Assembly (NCBI GenBank): GCA_965223465.1
Contig: OZ245025.1
Span: forward strand, 1,612,001-1,676,000
Source: JAAELZ01 sp965223465
GTDB lineage: Bacteria > Pseudomonadota > Gammaproteobacteria > Arenicellales > Poriferihabitantaceae
Length of the DNA stretch: 64,000 nt
Direction of reading: 5' to 3'
Below are positions 1 through 9,511 of this stretch, piece after piece. The notes below the pieces were generated by a model. It had not been told where the DNA came from, searched no databases, and saw nothing but the letters and a program-made list of their open reading frames with translations. The translations under genes and the position numbers were made by a program. Position 1 is the stretch's first letter, and every line of letters begins with the position of its first letter.

Positions 1-19
1 TAATTACACTCGGTGCAAT

Positions 20-388
20 CTATAAAACCTCGGGCGCTAATGAAATAATTCGCATGAAACGTTCTGAACGTAACTCGCGTGTAACCGGGCCAAAAATACG
101 CGTACCGATTGGCTGTAAATTCGCGTTGAGTAACACGGCAGCGTTTGAATCGAAGCGAATGGTGGAACCATCGCGACGCCGCACGCCTTTTTTGGTCCGC
201 ACAATCACCGCATCATACACATCGCCCTTCTTCACTTTTGCGTTGGGTAGGGCTTCTTTTATGCTGATCTTGACGATATCGCCAATTCCAGCATAACGTC
301 GCTTTGAGCCACCCAGCACCTTAATGCACATGACTTCCTTCGCGCCGCTGTTATCGGCCACCTTCATTCTGGATTGCATTTGAATCAT
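20..388 (-). CDS. rplN: 50S ribosomal protein L14 (uL14)
   Basis: Large-subunit protein that binds 23S rRNA at the subunit interface. The 122-residue product has full family length and opens with the typical MIQMQSRMKVADNSGAK. A GAGGA ribosome-binding site lies 7 bases before the ATG at 388. It is the last complete gene of the ribosomal run before the left edge, where rplX would be expected next. The 51-base gap to rpsQ is where the spc promoter lies in E. coli, but I see no convincing promoter in it. Confidence 0.97.
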   Translation of the reverse strand: MIQMQSRMKVADNSGAKEVMCIKVLGGSKRRYAGIGDIVKISIKEALPNAKVKKGDVYDAVIVRTKKGVRRRDGSTIRFDSNAAVLLNANLQPIGTRIFGPVTRELRSERFMRIISLAPEVL

Positions 389-439
389 TTTATAATCCTC
401 ACGAATAAACCTGTATCAGGCTACTCTGCAATATTCGAT

Positions 440-706
440 TTAATTAGCATGACTGACGACTTCAACTAAGCGCCAGCTTTTGGTTTTTGAGATTGGCCGA
501 CACTCTTCTATAATGACCGTGTCACCTTCCTTACATTCGTTTTGTTCATCATGCGCATGCAATTTGGTAGAACGCCGAATCATCTTTTTATACAAGGGGT
601 GTTTTACCTGTCGCTTGATTAAAACGGTGATACTCTTGTCTGCCTTAGCGCTGAGTACACTACCTTGTACCGAGCGTTGTACTTTATTGTTTGCTTTCTC
701 AGCCAT
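440..706 (-). CDS. rpsQ: 30S ribosomal protein S17 (uS17)
   Basis: Primary 16S rRNA-binding protein of the small subunit. The 88-residue product carries the family core: VLSAKADKSITVLIKR near the N-terminus and GDTVIIEECRPISKTKSW near the C-terminus. Its ATG at 706 overlaps the TAA of rpmC by one base (TAATG), which implies translational coupling. It is the last gene of the S10 operon proper. Confidence 0.97.
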   Translation of the reverse strand: MAEKANNKVQRSVQGSVLSAKADKSITVLIKRQVKHPLYKKMIRRSTKLHAHDEQNECKEGDTVIIEECRPISKTKSWRLVEVVSHAN

Positions 707-909
707 TACTCTGCCCCAGCGGTTGTTGCCATCTCAGTCATCACGGTTTTAATCCGCGCGATATCCTTTTGGACAGCTTTAAAACGTGCAGGATTGGACA
801 ACTGTCCACTAGATCGCTGCATGCGTAAATTAAATTGTTCTTGGCGCAATTCGATCAGTGCCTTATCAAGCTCTTTAGTCGATTTTTTGCGTAATTCACT
901 GGCATTCAT
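706..909 (-). CDS. rpmC: 50S ribosomal protein L29 (uL29)
   Basis: Large-subunit protein near the exit tunnel. The open frame extends upstream to 1014, but that part is a shadow of rplP. The family start MNASELRKKS places the ATG at 909, giving 67 residues, the usual length. The motif ELRQEQFNLRMQRSSGQL is typical of L29. Only one base separates this ATG from the rplP stop at 911, and the stop codon overlaps the rpsQ start. Confidence 0.95.
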   Translation of the reverse strand: MNASELRKKSTKELDKALIELRQEQFNLRMQRSSGQLSNPARFKAVQKDIARIKTVMTEMATTAGAE

Positions 910-910
910 T

Positions 911-1324
911 TTATCCACCGCTACGAGAAACGAAGTTAGTCTTAAACGGCAATTTGGCAGCCGCCAACTTAAAAGCTTCACGCGCCAGCTCTTCAGAAAC
1001 GCCCTCAACCTCATAAATAACGCGTCCAGGCTGAATCAGCGCGACGTAGTGGTCAACCGACCCTTTACCCTTTCCCTGGCGTACTTCCAGTGGTTTTTTG
1101 GTTATCGGCTTATCCGGAAAAACCCGAATCCAAGTCCGCCCGCCACGTTTTAGGTGACGCGTCATCGCACGCCGTGCAGCCTCTATCTGGCGCGCAGTCA
1201 GCCGACCACGACCGGTTGCTTTTAGGCCAAATTCACCGAAGCTTATCTTATTACCACTTTGCGCCAGTCCGCGATTGCGGCCTTTGTGCATTTTTCTAAA
1301 TTTAGTTCGTTTAGGTTGTAACAT
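911..1324 (-). CDS. rplP: 50S ribosomal protein L16 (uL16)
   Basis: Binds 23S rRNA near the peptidyl transferase centre and the A-site tRNA elbow. The 137-residue product opens MLQPKRTKFRKMHKGRNRG, diagnostic for L16, and keeps the GRLTARQIEAARRAMTRHLKRGG region. It lies between rpsC (29-base gap) and rpmC in the conserved S10 order. Confidence 0.97.
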   Translation of the reverse strand: MLQPKRTKFRKMHKGRNRGLAQSGNKISFGEFGLKATGRGRLTARQIEAARRAMTRHLKRGGRTWIRVFPDKPITKKPLEVRQGKGKGSVDHYVALIQPGRVIYEVEGVSEELAREAFKLAAAKLPFKTNFVSRSGG

Positions 1325-1353
1325 GACTGATCAAATTAGTGTTTTACCCGCAA

Positions 1354-2031
1354 CTATACTTTGGCTGCCTTTTGCTCTTCTGTTGCTGGCGCAACCATAT
1401 CGTCAGCGAAAATTTCGCCCTTATAAATCCACACCTTAATACCCAAAATTCCGTAGGTCGTCAGCGCTTCTGCGGTTGCATAATCCACATCTGCACGTAA
1501 AGTATGCAAAGGCACTCGGCCTTCCCGGTACCATTCTTTTCGCGCGATTTCGACACCGTTTAAGCGTCCAGACACCATAATCTTGATGCCTTCTGCCCCC
1601 AGGCGCATCGCATTTTGTAATGCACGCTTGGTCGCGCGACGGTATGCTACCCGCCCTACCAGTTGTTGCGCGATGCTATCCGCAACCAGTTGCGCATCAA
1701 TTTCTGGCTTACGCATTTCTTCAACCGAAACCGTAATAACCCCACCCACGAGTTGACCTAACTGCGTACGTAGTTTTTCAATGTCCTGGCCTTTCTTGCC
1801 AATCACAATACCTGGACGAGCGGTATGAATACGAACATTCACATTTTCGGCGTTACGCTCAATCCGGATTTTACTGACCGCTGCATTCGCCAACCGACCT
1901 TTGAGAAATTCACGTATTTTTTGATCTTCAATAAGCTGATTGCTGTATTCACGCCCAGTCGCGTACCACTTGGAATCCCAATCTCGGATAATGCCAAGAC
2001 GGATTCCGTTAGGATGTACTTTTTGACCCAT
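1354..2031 (-). CDS. rpsC: 30S ribosomal protein S3 (uS3)
   Basis: Small-subunit head protein at the mRNA entry channel. The 225-residue product opens MGQKVHPNGIRLGIIRDWDS and carries a type II KH domain at about residues 39-107 with the GIVIGKKGQDIEKLR loop. Length is close to the family norm of about 230. It starts 9 bases after the rplV stop, typical of the S10 operon. Confidence 0.97.
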   Translation of the reverse strand: MGQKVHPNGIRLGIIRDWDSKWYATGREYSNQLIEDQKIREFLKGRLANAAVSKIRIERNAENVNVRIHTARPGIVIGKKGQDIEKLRTQLGQLVGGVITVSVEEMRKPEIDAQLVADSIAQQLVGRVAYRRATKRALQNAMRLGAEGIKIMVSGRLNGVEIARKEWYREGRVPLHTLRADVDYATAEALTTYGILGIKVWIYKGEIFADDMVAPATEEQKAAKV

Positions 2032-2040
2032 GCTGCTGAC

Positions 2041-2394
2041 CTATTTCTTTTTCGCTGTTTTGGGATCGTCACTCACGGCAATCGTAATGTGAGATGTCCG
2101 TTTTAGGATACGCGTGCCGCGGCCTTTGGCCCGTGCGCGAAATCTTTTTAATGTCGGGCCTTCGTCTACCATGGCCTTACTGACCCATAATTCGTCAATA
2201 TCCGCCCCTTCATTATGCTCCGCATTGGCGATCGCAGAGTTTAAGGTCTTGGCAATCAATCCAGCCGCTTTCTTTGAGCTGAATTGCAAAATCTCAAGCG
2301 CCTCATCAACTGGCTTGGATCGAATTTGATCCGCCACCAGACGCACTTTCTGCGCGGAAATATTATTGTATTTTGTCAGTGCTCTAACTTGCAT
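2041..2394 (-). CDS. rplV: 50S ribosomal protein L22 (uL22)
   Basis: Lines the nascent-peptide exit tunnel. At 117 residues it is a little longer than E. coli L22 (110); the extra residues are a lysine-rich C-terminal tail ending DDPKTAKKK. The core KVRLVADQIRSKPVDEAL and the tunnel hairpin region (PTLKRFRARAKGRGTRI) are intact. Only one base separates it from the rpsS stop. Confidence 0.97.
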   Translation of the reverse strand: MQVRALTKYNNISAQKVRLVADQIRSKPVDEALEILQFSSKKAAGLIAKTLNSAIANAEHNEGADIDELWVSKAMVDEGPTLKRFRARAKGRGTRILKRTSHITIAVSDDPKTAKKK

Positions 2395-2395
2395 T

Positions 2396-2665
2396 TTATG
2401 CCTTCTTATCTGCTAAGTGCCCACGAAATGTGCGCGTTGGTGCAAATTCACCCAATTTATGTCCGACCATATTTTCATTAATTAAAACGGGAATATGCTG
2501 GCGCCCATTATGTACCGCAATCGTCAGCCCAACGAACTCTGGCATAATCATTGAGCGCCGTGACCAAGTCACAATCGGCCGACGATTATTCTCTTCTTTC
2601 GCGGTTAATACTTTGGACCACAAATGGTGATCAACAAACGGACCTTTTCGTATCGAACGAGCCAT
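2396..2665 (-). CDS. rpsS: 30S ribosomal protein S19 (uS19)
   Basis: Small-subunit head protein that binds 16S rRNA with S13. The 89-residue product carries MARSIRKGPFVDHHL at its start and HKLGEFAPTRTFRGH near its end, both family signatures. It lies 15 bases downstream of rplB and one base upstream of rplV. Confidence 0.97.
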   Translation of the reverse strand: MARSIRKGPFVDHHLWSKVLTAKEENNRRPIVTWSRRSMIMPEFVGLTIAVHNGRQHIPVLINENMVGHKLGEFAPTRTFRGHLADKKA

Positions 2666-2680
2666 ATCAGTAATACCTGT

Positions 2681-3505
2681 TTATTTCTTCCGTCTACGGA
2701 TTATCATGTTATTGGAGCGCTTATTTACCCGGGTGCGGTACCCTTTGGTTGGCACCCCCCACGGAGAACAAGGATGTCGGCCACCCGACGTCCTGCCCTC
2801 ACCACCTCCATGTGGATGGTCTACTGGGTTCATCGCAACCCCTCGAACGGTAGGACGAACACCCCGCCAGCGTTTTGCACCAGCCTTACCCAACTTGCGC
2901 AAATTGTGCTCAGAATTGCCAACACTGCCGATGGTTGCGCGGCAATCAATTAATACTTTACGCATTTCGCCGGAACGAAGCCTGAGCTGCGCATATTTTC
3001 CCTCACGTCCGATATATTGCACTGATGCCCCTGCTGAGCGTGCCAATTGAGCGCCCTTACCAGGTTTTAACTCTACACAATGGACGACCGTTCCGATTGG
3101 AATGGTTTTAAGTGGCATGGCATTCCCAGGTTTGATACCCGCCTCAATTCCAGAGCGCACTTCCATACCTACTTCAAGGTGCCGCGGTGCGATTATATAG
3201 CGACGTTCGCCATCAGCGTACAATAACAATGCGATGTTCGCGCTTCTATTCGGATCATATTCAAGCCGCTCAACCTTTGCCGGAATACCATCTTTATTGC
3301 GCTTGAAATCGATAATCCGGTAATGCTTTTTATGCCCACCACCGCGATGGCGCACCGTAATCTGACCATCGTTATTACGGCCATTGATAGATTTTTTCGG
3401 TACTGTTAAGCCAGCAAAAGATTGGCCTTTATGCAAGGACCGGTTGACCACGCGAACCGTGCCGCGTTGACCGGGTGTAGTCGGTTTTAATTTTAATAGT
3501 GCCAT
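2681..3505 (-). CDS. rplB: 50S ribosomal protein L2 (uL2)
   Basis: Binds 23S rRNA close to the peptidyl transferase centre and is needed for subunit joining. The 274-residue product has full family length. The C-terminal segment around MNPVDHPHGGGEGRTSGG contains the conserved histidine loop reported as essential for activity. It lies in the standard position between rplW and rpsS. Confidence 0.97.
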   Translation of the reverse strand: MALLKLKPTTPGQRGTVRVVNRSLHKGQSFAGLTVPKKSINGRNNDGQITVRHRGGGHKKHYRIIDFKRNKDGIPAKVERLEYDPNRSANIALLLYADGERRYIIAPRHLEVGMEVRSGIEAGIKPGNAMPLKTIPIGTVVHCVELKPGKGAQLARSAGASVQYIGREGKYAQLRLRSGEMRKVLIDCRATIGSVGNSEHNLRKLGKAGAKRWRGVRPTVRGVAMNPVDHPHGGGEGRTSGGRHPCSPWGVPTKGYRTRVNKRSNNMIIRRRKK

Positions 3506-3544
3506 TTGACTATTTACCTTAAATACTATTTATGTCTGAATCGC

Positions 3545-3844
3545 TTAGCTCGCCATACCGATAAAATCGATATCATGGCCTTCTTTCAATTTAACGTAAG
3601 CCTTTTTCCAGTCTTTACGCTTGCCCAGATTGCGCCCGAATCGTTTGGTTTTACCCTTCATCATGACCGTTTTAACGTCTTCAACTTCGACCTTGAAAAG
3701 CTGTTCTACCGCCGCTTTAATTTGGGGTTTGGTTGCTGTCTTAAGCACTTCAAAAGTGATTTGACGATCTGAATCTGCCATGCCCGCCGTCTTTTCAGAG
3801 ATATGCGGACGACGAATGATTTGATATACGCTTTCGGTACTCAT
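3545..3844 (-). CDS. rplW: 50S ribosomal protein L23 (uL23)
   Basis: Sits at the exit of the peptide tunnel and docks trigger factor and SRP. The 99-residue product has the family core IIRRPHISEKTAGMAD and the C-terminal GKTKRFGRNLGKRKDWKKAYV. Its ATG overlaps the TGA of rplD by four bases (ATGA), so the two are probably translationally coupled. Confidence 0.97.
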   Translation of the reverse strand: MSTESVYQIIRRPHISEKTAGMADSDRQITFEVLKTATKPQIKAAVEQLFKVEVEDVKTVMMKGKTKRFGRNLGKRKDWKKAYVKLKEGHDIDFIGMAS

Positions 3845-4452
3845 GATAATTGCTCGTCTAACATTTTAGCGGCCGCTTCGGTCATCAAAACCTTGTCGTG
3901 TGCGACTAGGCTCACTGGGTCGACTTGCTGTACTGTGATAACCTCGATATTAGGAATATTACGCGCTGATAACATCAGGCTCTCATCTTCCTCGGCCAAC
4001 ACAATCAAACCTTGATTAACGTCCAGTTTTTTAAGCTTCGCCACCATTTCTTTGGTCTTTGGTGCTTTAAGTTTCAGCTCTTTGGTAACCAGCAAACGAT
4101 CCTGGCGTGCTAATTCTGATAGTATCGAGCGCAAGGCACCACGGTACATTTTTCGGTTTACCTTTTGCGAATAATCGCGTGCAGAACGGGCAAATGTCTG
4201 TCCGCCACCAGTGAAAATCGGACTACGTATGGTACCTGCGCGCGCACGACCCGTCCCTTTCTGACGCCAGGGCTTTTTACCCCCACCACGTACCGAAGAG
4301 CGATTTTTCTGCGCAGCCGTACCTGAGCGCCCGCCAGCGAGATAAGCGGTTACCACTTGGTGAACAAGTGTCTCTTTGAACGCAGCGCCAAAATTTGCAT
4401 CGCTTAATTCAAGCGAACCTTTGCTGCCGGCAATGTTTAGTTGAACACTCAT
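3841..4452 (-). CDS. rplD: 50S ribosomal protein L4 (uL4)
   Basis: Tunnel-lining large-subunit protein and, in E. coli, the autoregulator of the S10 operon. The 203-residue product has full length and the basic loop KKPWRQKGTGRARAGTIRSP. The E. coli-type S10 leader bound by L4 is not possible here, because only 43 bases separate rpsJ from tufA. Any L4 feedback would therefore work differently, or not at all, in this organism. Confidence 0.96.
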   Translation of the reverse strand: MSVQLNIAGSKGSLELSDANFGAAFKETLVHQVVTAYLAGGRSGTAAQKNRSSVRGGGKKPWRQKGTGRARAGTIRSPIFTGGGQTFARSARDYSQKVNRKMYRGALRSILSELARQDRLLVTKELKLKAPKTKEMVAKLKKLDVNQGLIVLAEEDESLMLSARNIPNIEVITVQQVDPVSLVAHDKVLMTEAAAKMLDEQLS

Positions 4453-4481
4453 TTTAATCTCTCTTTAATAAACCATTCGCC

Positions 4482-5135
4482 TTAAGCGCTTGCTTGTGCT
4501 GCTTTGTGTTTGATCGATGGAGTCACAATCACATCCGAACCCTTTGAGCCAGGTATTGACCCCTTAACCAGCAGCAAATTTCTCTCTTTATCCACCCGTA
4601 TTAGCTCAAGCCCGGACTGGGTAATTTTCTCTGAGCCCATGTGGCCCGCCATCTTTTTGCCCTTAAAAACACGTCCCGGTGTTTGGTTCTGCCCTATCGA
4701 ACCAGGCAGACGATGTGCTTTTGATACACCGTGGGTGGCACGTCCGCCTCCAAAACCATGGCGTTTCATGGCACCCGCAAAACCTTTACCCTTGCTGGTA
4801 CCCTGCACATCAACAAACTGGCCTTGCTCGTATAGTTCAACCGTGATTTCGCCACCGGGTGCGTACTCGTGCTCACCCTCAACTCGAAACTCCCAAACAC
4901 CGCGGCCGACCTCAACTTTTGCTTTGGCAAAGTGCCCTTTCATGGCCTTATTGACCCGGTTTGGGTTGCGTGTTCCAGTGGTAACCTGTACACCATCGTA
5001 ACCATCGGTTTCAACCGTGCGAACTTGCGTAATGCGGTTTGCCGTCACTTCAATCACGGTAACAGGATGAGAATCGCCATCTTCGGTGAAGACACGCGTC
5101 ATACCTATTTTTTTACCTACTAAACCTAAAGCCAT
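4482..5135 (-). CDS. rplC: 50S ribosomal protein L3 (uL3)
   Basis: Early-assembly large-subunit protein. The 217-residue product opens MALGLVGKKIGMTRVF and carries the loop GRATHGVSKAHRLPGSIGQN whose glutamine is methylated by PrmB in E. coli. The order rpsJ-rplC-rplD is the universal start of the S10 operon. Confidence 0.97.
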   Translation of the reverse strand: MALGLVGKKIGMTRVFTEDGDSHPVTVIEVTANRITQVRTVETDGYDGVQVTTGTRNPNRVNKAMKGHFAKAKVEVGRGVWEFRVEGEHEYAPGGEITVELYEQGQFVDVQGTSKGKGFAGAMKRHGFGGGRATHGVSKAHRLPGSIGQNQTPGRVFKGKKMAGHMGSEKITQSGLELIRVDKERNLLLVKGSIPGSKGSDVIVTPSIKHKAAQASA

Positions 5136-5179
5136 TTTTTTACCTATATTAATTCGCTCAAATACGCTTACGTAGTATG

Positions 5180-5497
5180 TTAGTTCAGCTTAATCTCAAC
5201 CCCGACACCAGCAGATAAATCTAACTTCATCAGTGCATCAACAGTTTTATCGGTTGGTTCGATGATGTCCAAAATACGCTTATGCGTACGAATTTCTAAC
5301 TGATCTCGTGATTTCTTATTGACATGTGGTGAACGCAAAATATCAAAACGTTCTTTCTTAGTTGGTAAAGGAATCGGGCCTTTCACCAATGCACCGGTTC
5401 GCCGCGCGGTATCAACAATTTCCAACGCTGAACGATCAATCATTTTGTGATCGTATGCTTTTAAACTGATGCGAATTTTTTGACTCTCAACCTTCAC
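5180..5497 (-). CDS. rpsJ: 30S ribosomal protein S10 / NusE (uS10)
   Basis: Small-subunit head protein that also acts with NusB in antitermination. The 105-residue product contains SQKIRISLKAYDHKMID and the C-terminal motif LMKLDLSAGVGVEIKL. The codon at 5495-5497 is GTG, preceded by an AGGGG ribosome-binding site; no in-frame ATG precedes the conserved core. It follows tufA after only 43 bases, so S10 genes are probably co-transcribed with the str genes. Confidence 0.96.
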   Translation of the reverse strand: MKVESQKIRISLKAYDHKMIDRSALEIVDTARRTGALVKGPIPLPTKKERFDILRSPHVNKKSRDQLEIRTHKRILDIIEPTDKTVDALMKLDLSAGVGVEIKLN

Positions 5498-5540
5498 GTT
5501 TAGCCCCTAAAAAAGTACTTAATTAGATAAATTACAATAA

Positions 5541-6731
5541 TTACTCGATGATTTTAGCCACTACACCCGCACCCACCGTGCGACCACCTTCACGTATCGC
5601 AAAGCGTAAGCCTTCATCCATCGCTATCGGCGCAATCAACTCAACATTCATGTTGATGTTGTCTCCAGGCATCACCATCTCAACATCATCAGGTAATATA
5701 CATTCGCCCGTTACGTCCGTCGTGCGGAAGTAAAACTGTGGGCGATAGCCCTTGAAGAAGGGCGTGTGTCGTCCACCTTCTTCTTTACCCAGAATATATA
5801 CCTCAGCCTCAAACTTGGTATGCGGCGTAATCGATCCCGCCTTGGCCAATACCTGACCACGCTCAACGTCTTCGCGCTTGGTACCACGCAGTAATATACC
5901 CACGTTATCACCCGCCTGACCCTCGTCCAGCAGCTTGCGGAACATCTCAACACCCGTACAAGTCGTCTTCTCAGTCGCCTTGATACCCACAATCTCTATC
6001 TCATCGCCCACGTGGATGATCCCGCGCTCAACACGGCCCGTTACCACCGTACCACGACCTGAGATCGAAAATACATCTTCTACCGGCATCAGAAAATCTC
6101 CATCTACCGCACGCTCAGGCTCGGGGATATAACTATCCAACGCTTCCGCCAACTTGATGATAGAACCCTTACCCATATCAGAATCATCTCCCTCCAGGGC
6201 TTTCAGGGCAGAACCAACTATAATCGGCGTATCATCTCCTGGAAACTCGTAGCTATCCAGAAGCTCGCGCACTTCCATCTCTACCAGCTCCAGTAACTCT
6301 TCATCGTCCACCATGTCCGCTTTGTTCATATACACGATGATATAAGGAACACCTACCTGACGAGAAAGCAGAATGTGCTCACGCGTTTGCGGCATCGGAC
6401 CATCTGCAGCCGATACCACCAATATCGCACCGTCCATCTGCGCCGCACCAGTGATCATGTTCTTGACATAATCAGCGTGCCCAGGGCAGTCCACGTGCGC
6501 GTAGTGACGATTCTCAGTCTCATACTCAACGTGTGCAGTTGAGATGGTAATACCGCGCTCGCGCTCTTCTGGCGCATTATCGATATCCGCAAAAGCCTTG
6601 GCTTCACCACCATATTCTGCACCCAATACCGCCGTCAACGCCGCCGTCAGCGTCGTCTTACCGTGGTCAACGTGACCAATCGTGCCAACGTTAACGTGCG
6701 GTTTGTTTCTTTCAAATTTTTCCTTAGACAT
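5541..6731 (-). CDS. tufA: Elongation factor Tu, copy 1
   Basis: GTPase that delivers aminoacyl-tRNA to the ribosome. The 396-residue product shows the P-loop GHVDHGKTT, the switch II DCPGHADYVKNM, the specificity motif NKAD and the C-terminal GRTVGAGVV. The start is ATG at 6731. The encoded protein is identical, as far as I can compare, to that of the second copy at 22,212-23,402; the DNA differs at scattered synonymous positions. It is the last gene of the str operon (rpsL-rpsG-fusA-tufA). Confidence 0.98.
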   Translation of the reverse strand: MSKEKFERNKPHVNVGTIGHVDHGKTTLTAALTAVLGAEYGGEAKAFADIDNAPEERERGITISTAHVEYETENRHYAHVDCPGHADYVKNMITGAAQMDGAILVVSAADGPMPQTREHILLSRQVGVPYIIVYMNKADMVDDEELLELVEMEVRELLDSYEFPGDDTPIIVGSALKALEGDDSDMGKGSIIKLAEALDSYIPEPERAVDGDFLMPVEDVFSISGRGTVVTGRVERGIIHVGDEIEIVGIKATEKTTCTGVEMFRKLLDEGQAGDNVGILLRGTKREDVERGQVLAKAGSITPHTKFEAEVYILGKEEGGRHTPFFKGYRPQFYFRTTDVTGECILPDDVEMVMPGDNINMNVELIAPIAMDEGLRFAIREGGRTVGAGVVAKIIE

Positions 6732-6794
6732 AATATCTACCTCGCAAAAATCTTAATTTAATTGTTTACTCAAATCTGGCAACTCAACTGCGCA

Positions 6795-8897
6795 CTAACC
6801 TTCAGCAATTTCTTTTGCAATACTGGCGGGCACAGGCTCGTACTTCTCAAATTGCATGGTGTAGTTAGCCCGCCCCTGGGTAGCGCTACGCAAGGAAGTG
6901 GAATAACCAAACATTTCAGCTAAAGGCACATGTGCTTGTACCTGTTTGCCTGATGGGGTATCTTCCATACCCAGAATCACGCCTCGACGAGAGTTAATGT
7001 CTCCATTGACACCGCCCATATACTCTTCTGGAGTAATGACCTCTACCGCCATAATCGGCTCCAGCAATTGGGGCTTAGCCGCCCTTGCGCCTTCACGAAA
7101 AGCCTGCATTGCAGCAGCTTTAAAAGAATGCTCTGACGAATCCACATCATGGTATGACCCATCATACAAAGTAGCTCGAATGTTCAGCATTGGATAGCCC
7201 GCTACTACACCCGCTTCCATCGCCTCTTCTATGCCTTTTTGCACCGAAGGAATATACTCTCGAGGAACCGCACCACCTTTAATTTCATCAACAAATTCAA
7301 AGTTGGGTGCATCCGGATCGTCGCTCTTTGGTAAAGGCTCAAACCGCACGTAGACGTGACCATACTGGCCCCGACCGCCCGTTTGTTTGGCGTATTTTGA
7401 CTCTTGCTCAACGGATTGAGTGATGGTTTCACGGTAAGCGACTTGTGGCTTGCCGACATTCGCTTCTACCCCAAATTCACGCTTCATGCGATCAATCAGG
7501 ATATCCAGGTGCAACTCGCCCATACCAGAGATTATCGTCTGACCAGATTCTTCGTCAGTTCGCACGCGGAATGAAGGGTCCTCTTGCGCTAATTTACCCA
7601 GCGCGATACCCATTTTTTCCTGGTCAACCTTGGTTTTTGGCTCGACTGATTGAGAAATAACCGGCTCTGGGAATTCCATACGTTCCAACACCACGACACT
7701 CTGCGGATCACACAGCGTGTCACCCGTCGTAATGGTTTTTAACCCAACGGCTGCCGCAATGTCTCCAGCCCGTACCTCTTTAATTTCTTTGCGATCATTG
7801 GAGTGCATTTGTAAAATTCGGCCAATGCGTTCCTTTTTCTCTTTAACCGAGTTATAGACCGTATCACCAGCATTTAAGACGCCGGAATAAACTCGGAAAA
7901 ACACCAGTTGACCCACAAATGGATCGGTCATGATCTTAAAACCAAGTGCTGCGAAAGGCAGTTCGTCATCTGCTGCGCGGGTGACCGATTCACCCGACTC
8001 GCTCTCGCCTTCAATCGCCTTTACGTCAAGTGGGCTTGGCATAAAATCGATAATGCCATCTAGCATCGCTTGTACGCCCTTGTTTTTAAAAGCCGTTCCG
8101 CAGAATACAGGGATGATCTCGTTCGCCAGGGTTTGTGCTCGAATACCCGCTCTAATTTCATCTGCTGACAGCTCACCCTCTTCGAAATACTTCTCCATCA
8201 GTTCTTCGTTAGATTCAGCCGCTGCTTCAACCAATTTTTCGCGATATTCCTGGCAAGTATCAGCCAGATCATCCGGGATATCTTTTTCTACAAAGGTCGC
8301 ACCCATATTGTCTTTATCCCAGTAAATCGCCTTCATTTTTACCAGGTCAACCACGCCTTCGAAATCTTCTTCTGCACCAATCGGCACTTGCATTGAAACC
8401 GGGTTTGCACCCAAACGACTCTCAATCTGGCCCAAAACGCGGAAATAATCTGCGCCCACGCGATCCATCTTATTGACAAAGGCCATTCGTGGCACTTCGT
8501 ATTTATTGGCTTGACGCCATACGGTCTCAGACTGGGGTTCGACCCCGCCAACCGCACAGAACACCGCGCAAGCGCCATCTAGCACGCGCAAGCTACGCTC
8601 AACTTCAATGGTGAAGTCAACGTGCCCTGGGGTATCAATAATATTCACACGGTGTTCTTTATAGTTTTTGTCCATTCCGGACCAAAAACAGGTGGTTGCA
8701 GCCGAAGTGATCGTAATACCACGCTCCTGCTCTTGTTCCATCCAGTCCATTACGGCATTACCGTCATGCACCTCACCTATTTTGTGAGATAAGCCGGTAT
8801 AGAACAAAATGCGCTCCGTCGTAGTGGTTTTACCCGCATCAATATGCGCCATTATCCCCACATTACGGTAACGCTCTAAAGGTGTTTTCCTGGCCAC
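6795..8897 (-). CDS. fusA: Elongation factor G
   Basis: GTPase that drives tRNA-mRNA translocation and, with RRF, ribosome recycling. The 700-residue product has full length. The G domain shows AHIDAGKTTTTERILFY (P-loop), DTPGHVDFT and NKMDR; domain IV carries the conserved GGVNGDINSRRG region. The codon at 8895-8897 is GTG. It lies 26 bases after rpsG and 63 bases before tufA. Confidence 0.98.
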   Translation of the reverse strand: MARKTPLERYRNVGIMAHIDAGKTTTTERILFYTGLSHKIGEVHDGNAVMDWMEQEQERGITITSAATTCFWSGMDKNYKEHRVNIIDTPGHVDFTIEVERSLRVLDGACAVFCAVGGVEPQSETVWRQANKYEVPRMAFVNKMDRVGADYFRVLGQIESRLGANPVSMQVPIGAEEDFEGVVDLVKMKAIYWDKDNMGATFVEKDIPDDLADTCQEYREKLVEAAAESNEELMEKYFEEGELSADEIRAGIRAQTLANEIIPVFCGTAFKNKGVQAMLDGIIDFMPSPLDVKAIEGESESGESVTRAADDELPFAALGFKIMTDPFVGQLVFFRVYSGVLNAGDTVYNSVKEKKERIGRILQMHSNDRKEIKEVRAGDIAAAVGLKTITTGDTLCDPQSVVVLERMEFPEPVISQSVEPKTKVDQEKMGIALGKLAQEDPSFRVRTDEESGQTIISGMGELHLDILIDRMKREFGVEANVGKPQVAYRETITQSVEQESKYAKQTGGRGQYGHVYVRFEPLPKSDDPDAPNFEFVDEIKGGAVPREYIPSVQKGIEEAMEAGVVAGYPMLNIRATLYDGSYHDVDSSEHSFKAAAMQAFREGARAAKPQLLEPIMAVEVITPEEYMGGVNGDINSRRGVILGMEDTPSGKQVQAHVPLAEMFGYSTSLRSATQGRANYTMQFEKYEPVPASIAKEIAEG

Positions 8898-8923
8898 GAT
8901 AATATCTCGTCAATAAAAATATG

Positions 8924-9394
8924 TTAAAAGCGAAAATGCGAAAATGCCTTATTGGCTTCCGCCATTTTATGCGTATCTTCACGTTTTTTAACCGCTGCAC
9001 CACGCTCTTCAGAAGCATCGATTAGCTCGCCCGCTAAACGCAGCATCATGGTTTTCTCACCACGACGTCGCGCTGCTTCAACCAACCAGCGCATGGCAAG
9101 CGCAATTTGGCGTGACGGCCGCACTTCAGTCGGTACTTGATAAGTCGCACCCCCCACACGGCGGCTTTTCACCTCAACCGATGGGCTGACTTTCTCGAGC
9201 GCAATATTAAAGACCTCTACTGGATCGCCCTTACCACGCTCTTCAATCGTATCCAGCGCACCGTACATGATGCGCTCGGCAACAGATTTCTTACCATGCG
9301 ACATGATGGTATTTATAAACTTGGCAACTGTCTGATCCTTATATTTAGGATCAGGCAATATCTCTCGTTTCGGTACTTCGCGTCTTCTAGGCAT
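8924..9394 (-). CDS. rpsG: 30S ribosomal protein S7 (uS7)
   Basis: Organises the 3' major domain of 16S rRNA; in E. coli it represses the str operon by binding the rpsL-rpsG spacer. The 156-residue product opens MPRRREVPKREILPDPKY and carries GGATYQVPTEVRPSRQ and EAARRRGEKTM. The 213-base spacer upstream of it is unusually long for this block and contains a matched inverted repeat that could serve as an S7 site. Confidence 0.97.
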   Translation of the reverse strand: MPRRREVPKREILPDPKYKDQTVAKFINTIMSHGKKSVAERIMYGALDTIEERGKGDPVEVFNIALEKVSPSVEVKSRRVGGATYQVPTEVRPSRQIALAMRWLVEAARRRGEKTMMLRLAGELIDASEERGAAVKKREDTHKMAEANKAFSHFRF

Positions 9395-9511
9395 AATGTG
9401 CTCTACAGCATACTGATACTTGACACAGCGTCGACCATCGACCCTATGTCGTTAAAAATTAAATTTTAAATCAAACCACCCTATTGACCCTCACCATCCT
9501 CGGCTGAAGGC

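Noticed and set aside
665..1153. 162-residue plus-strand frame across rpmC and rplP
   Set aside because: Lies opposite two universal ribosomal genes and has no recognisable content.
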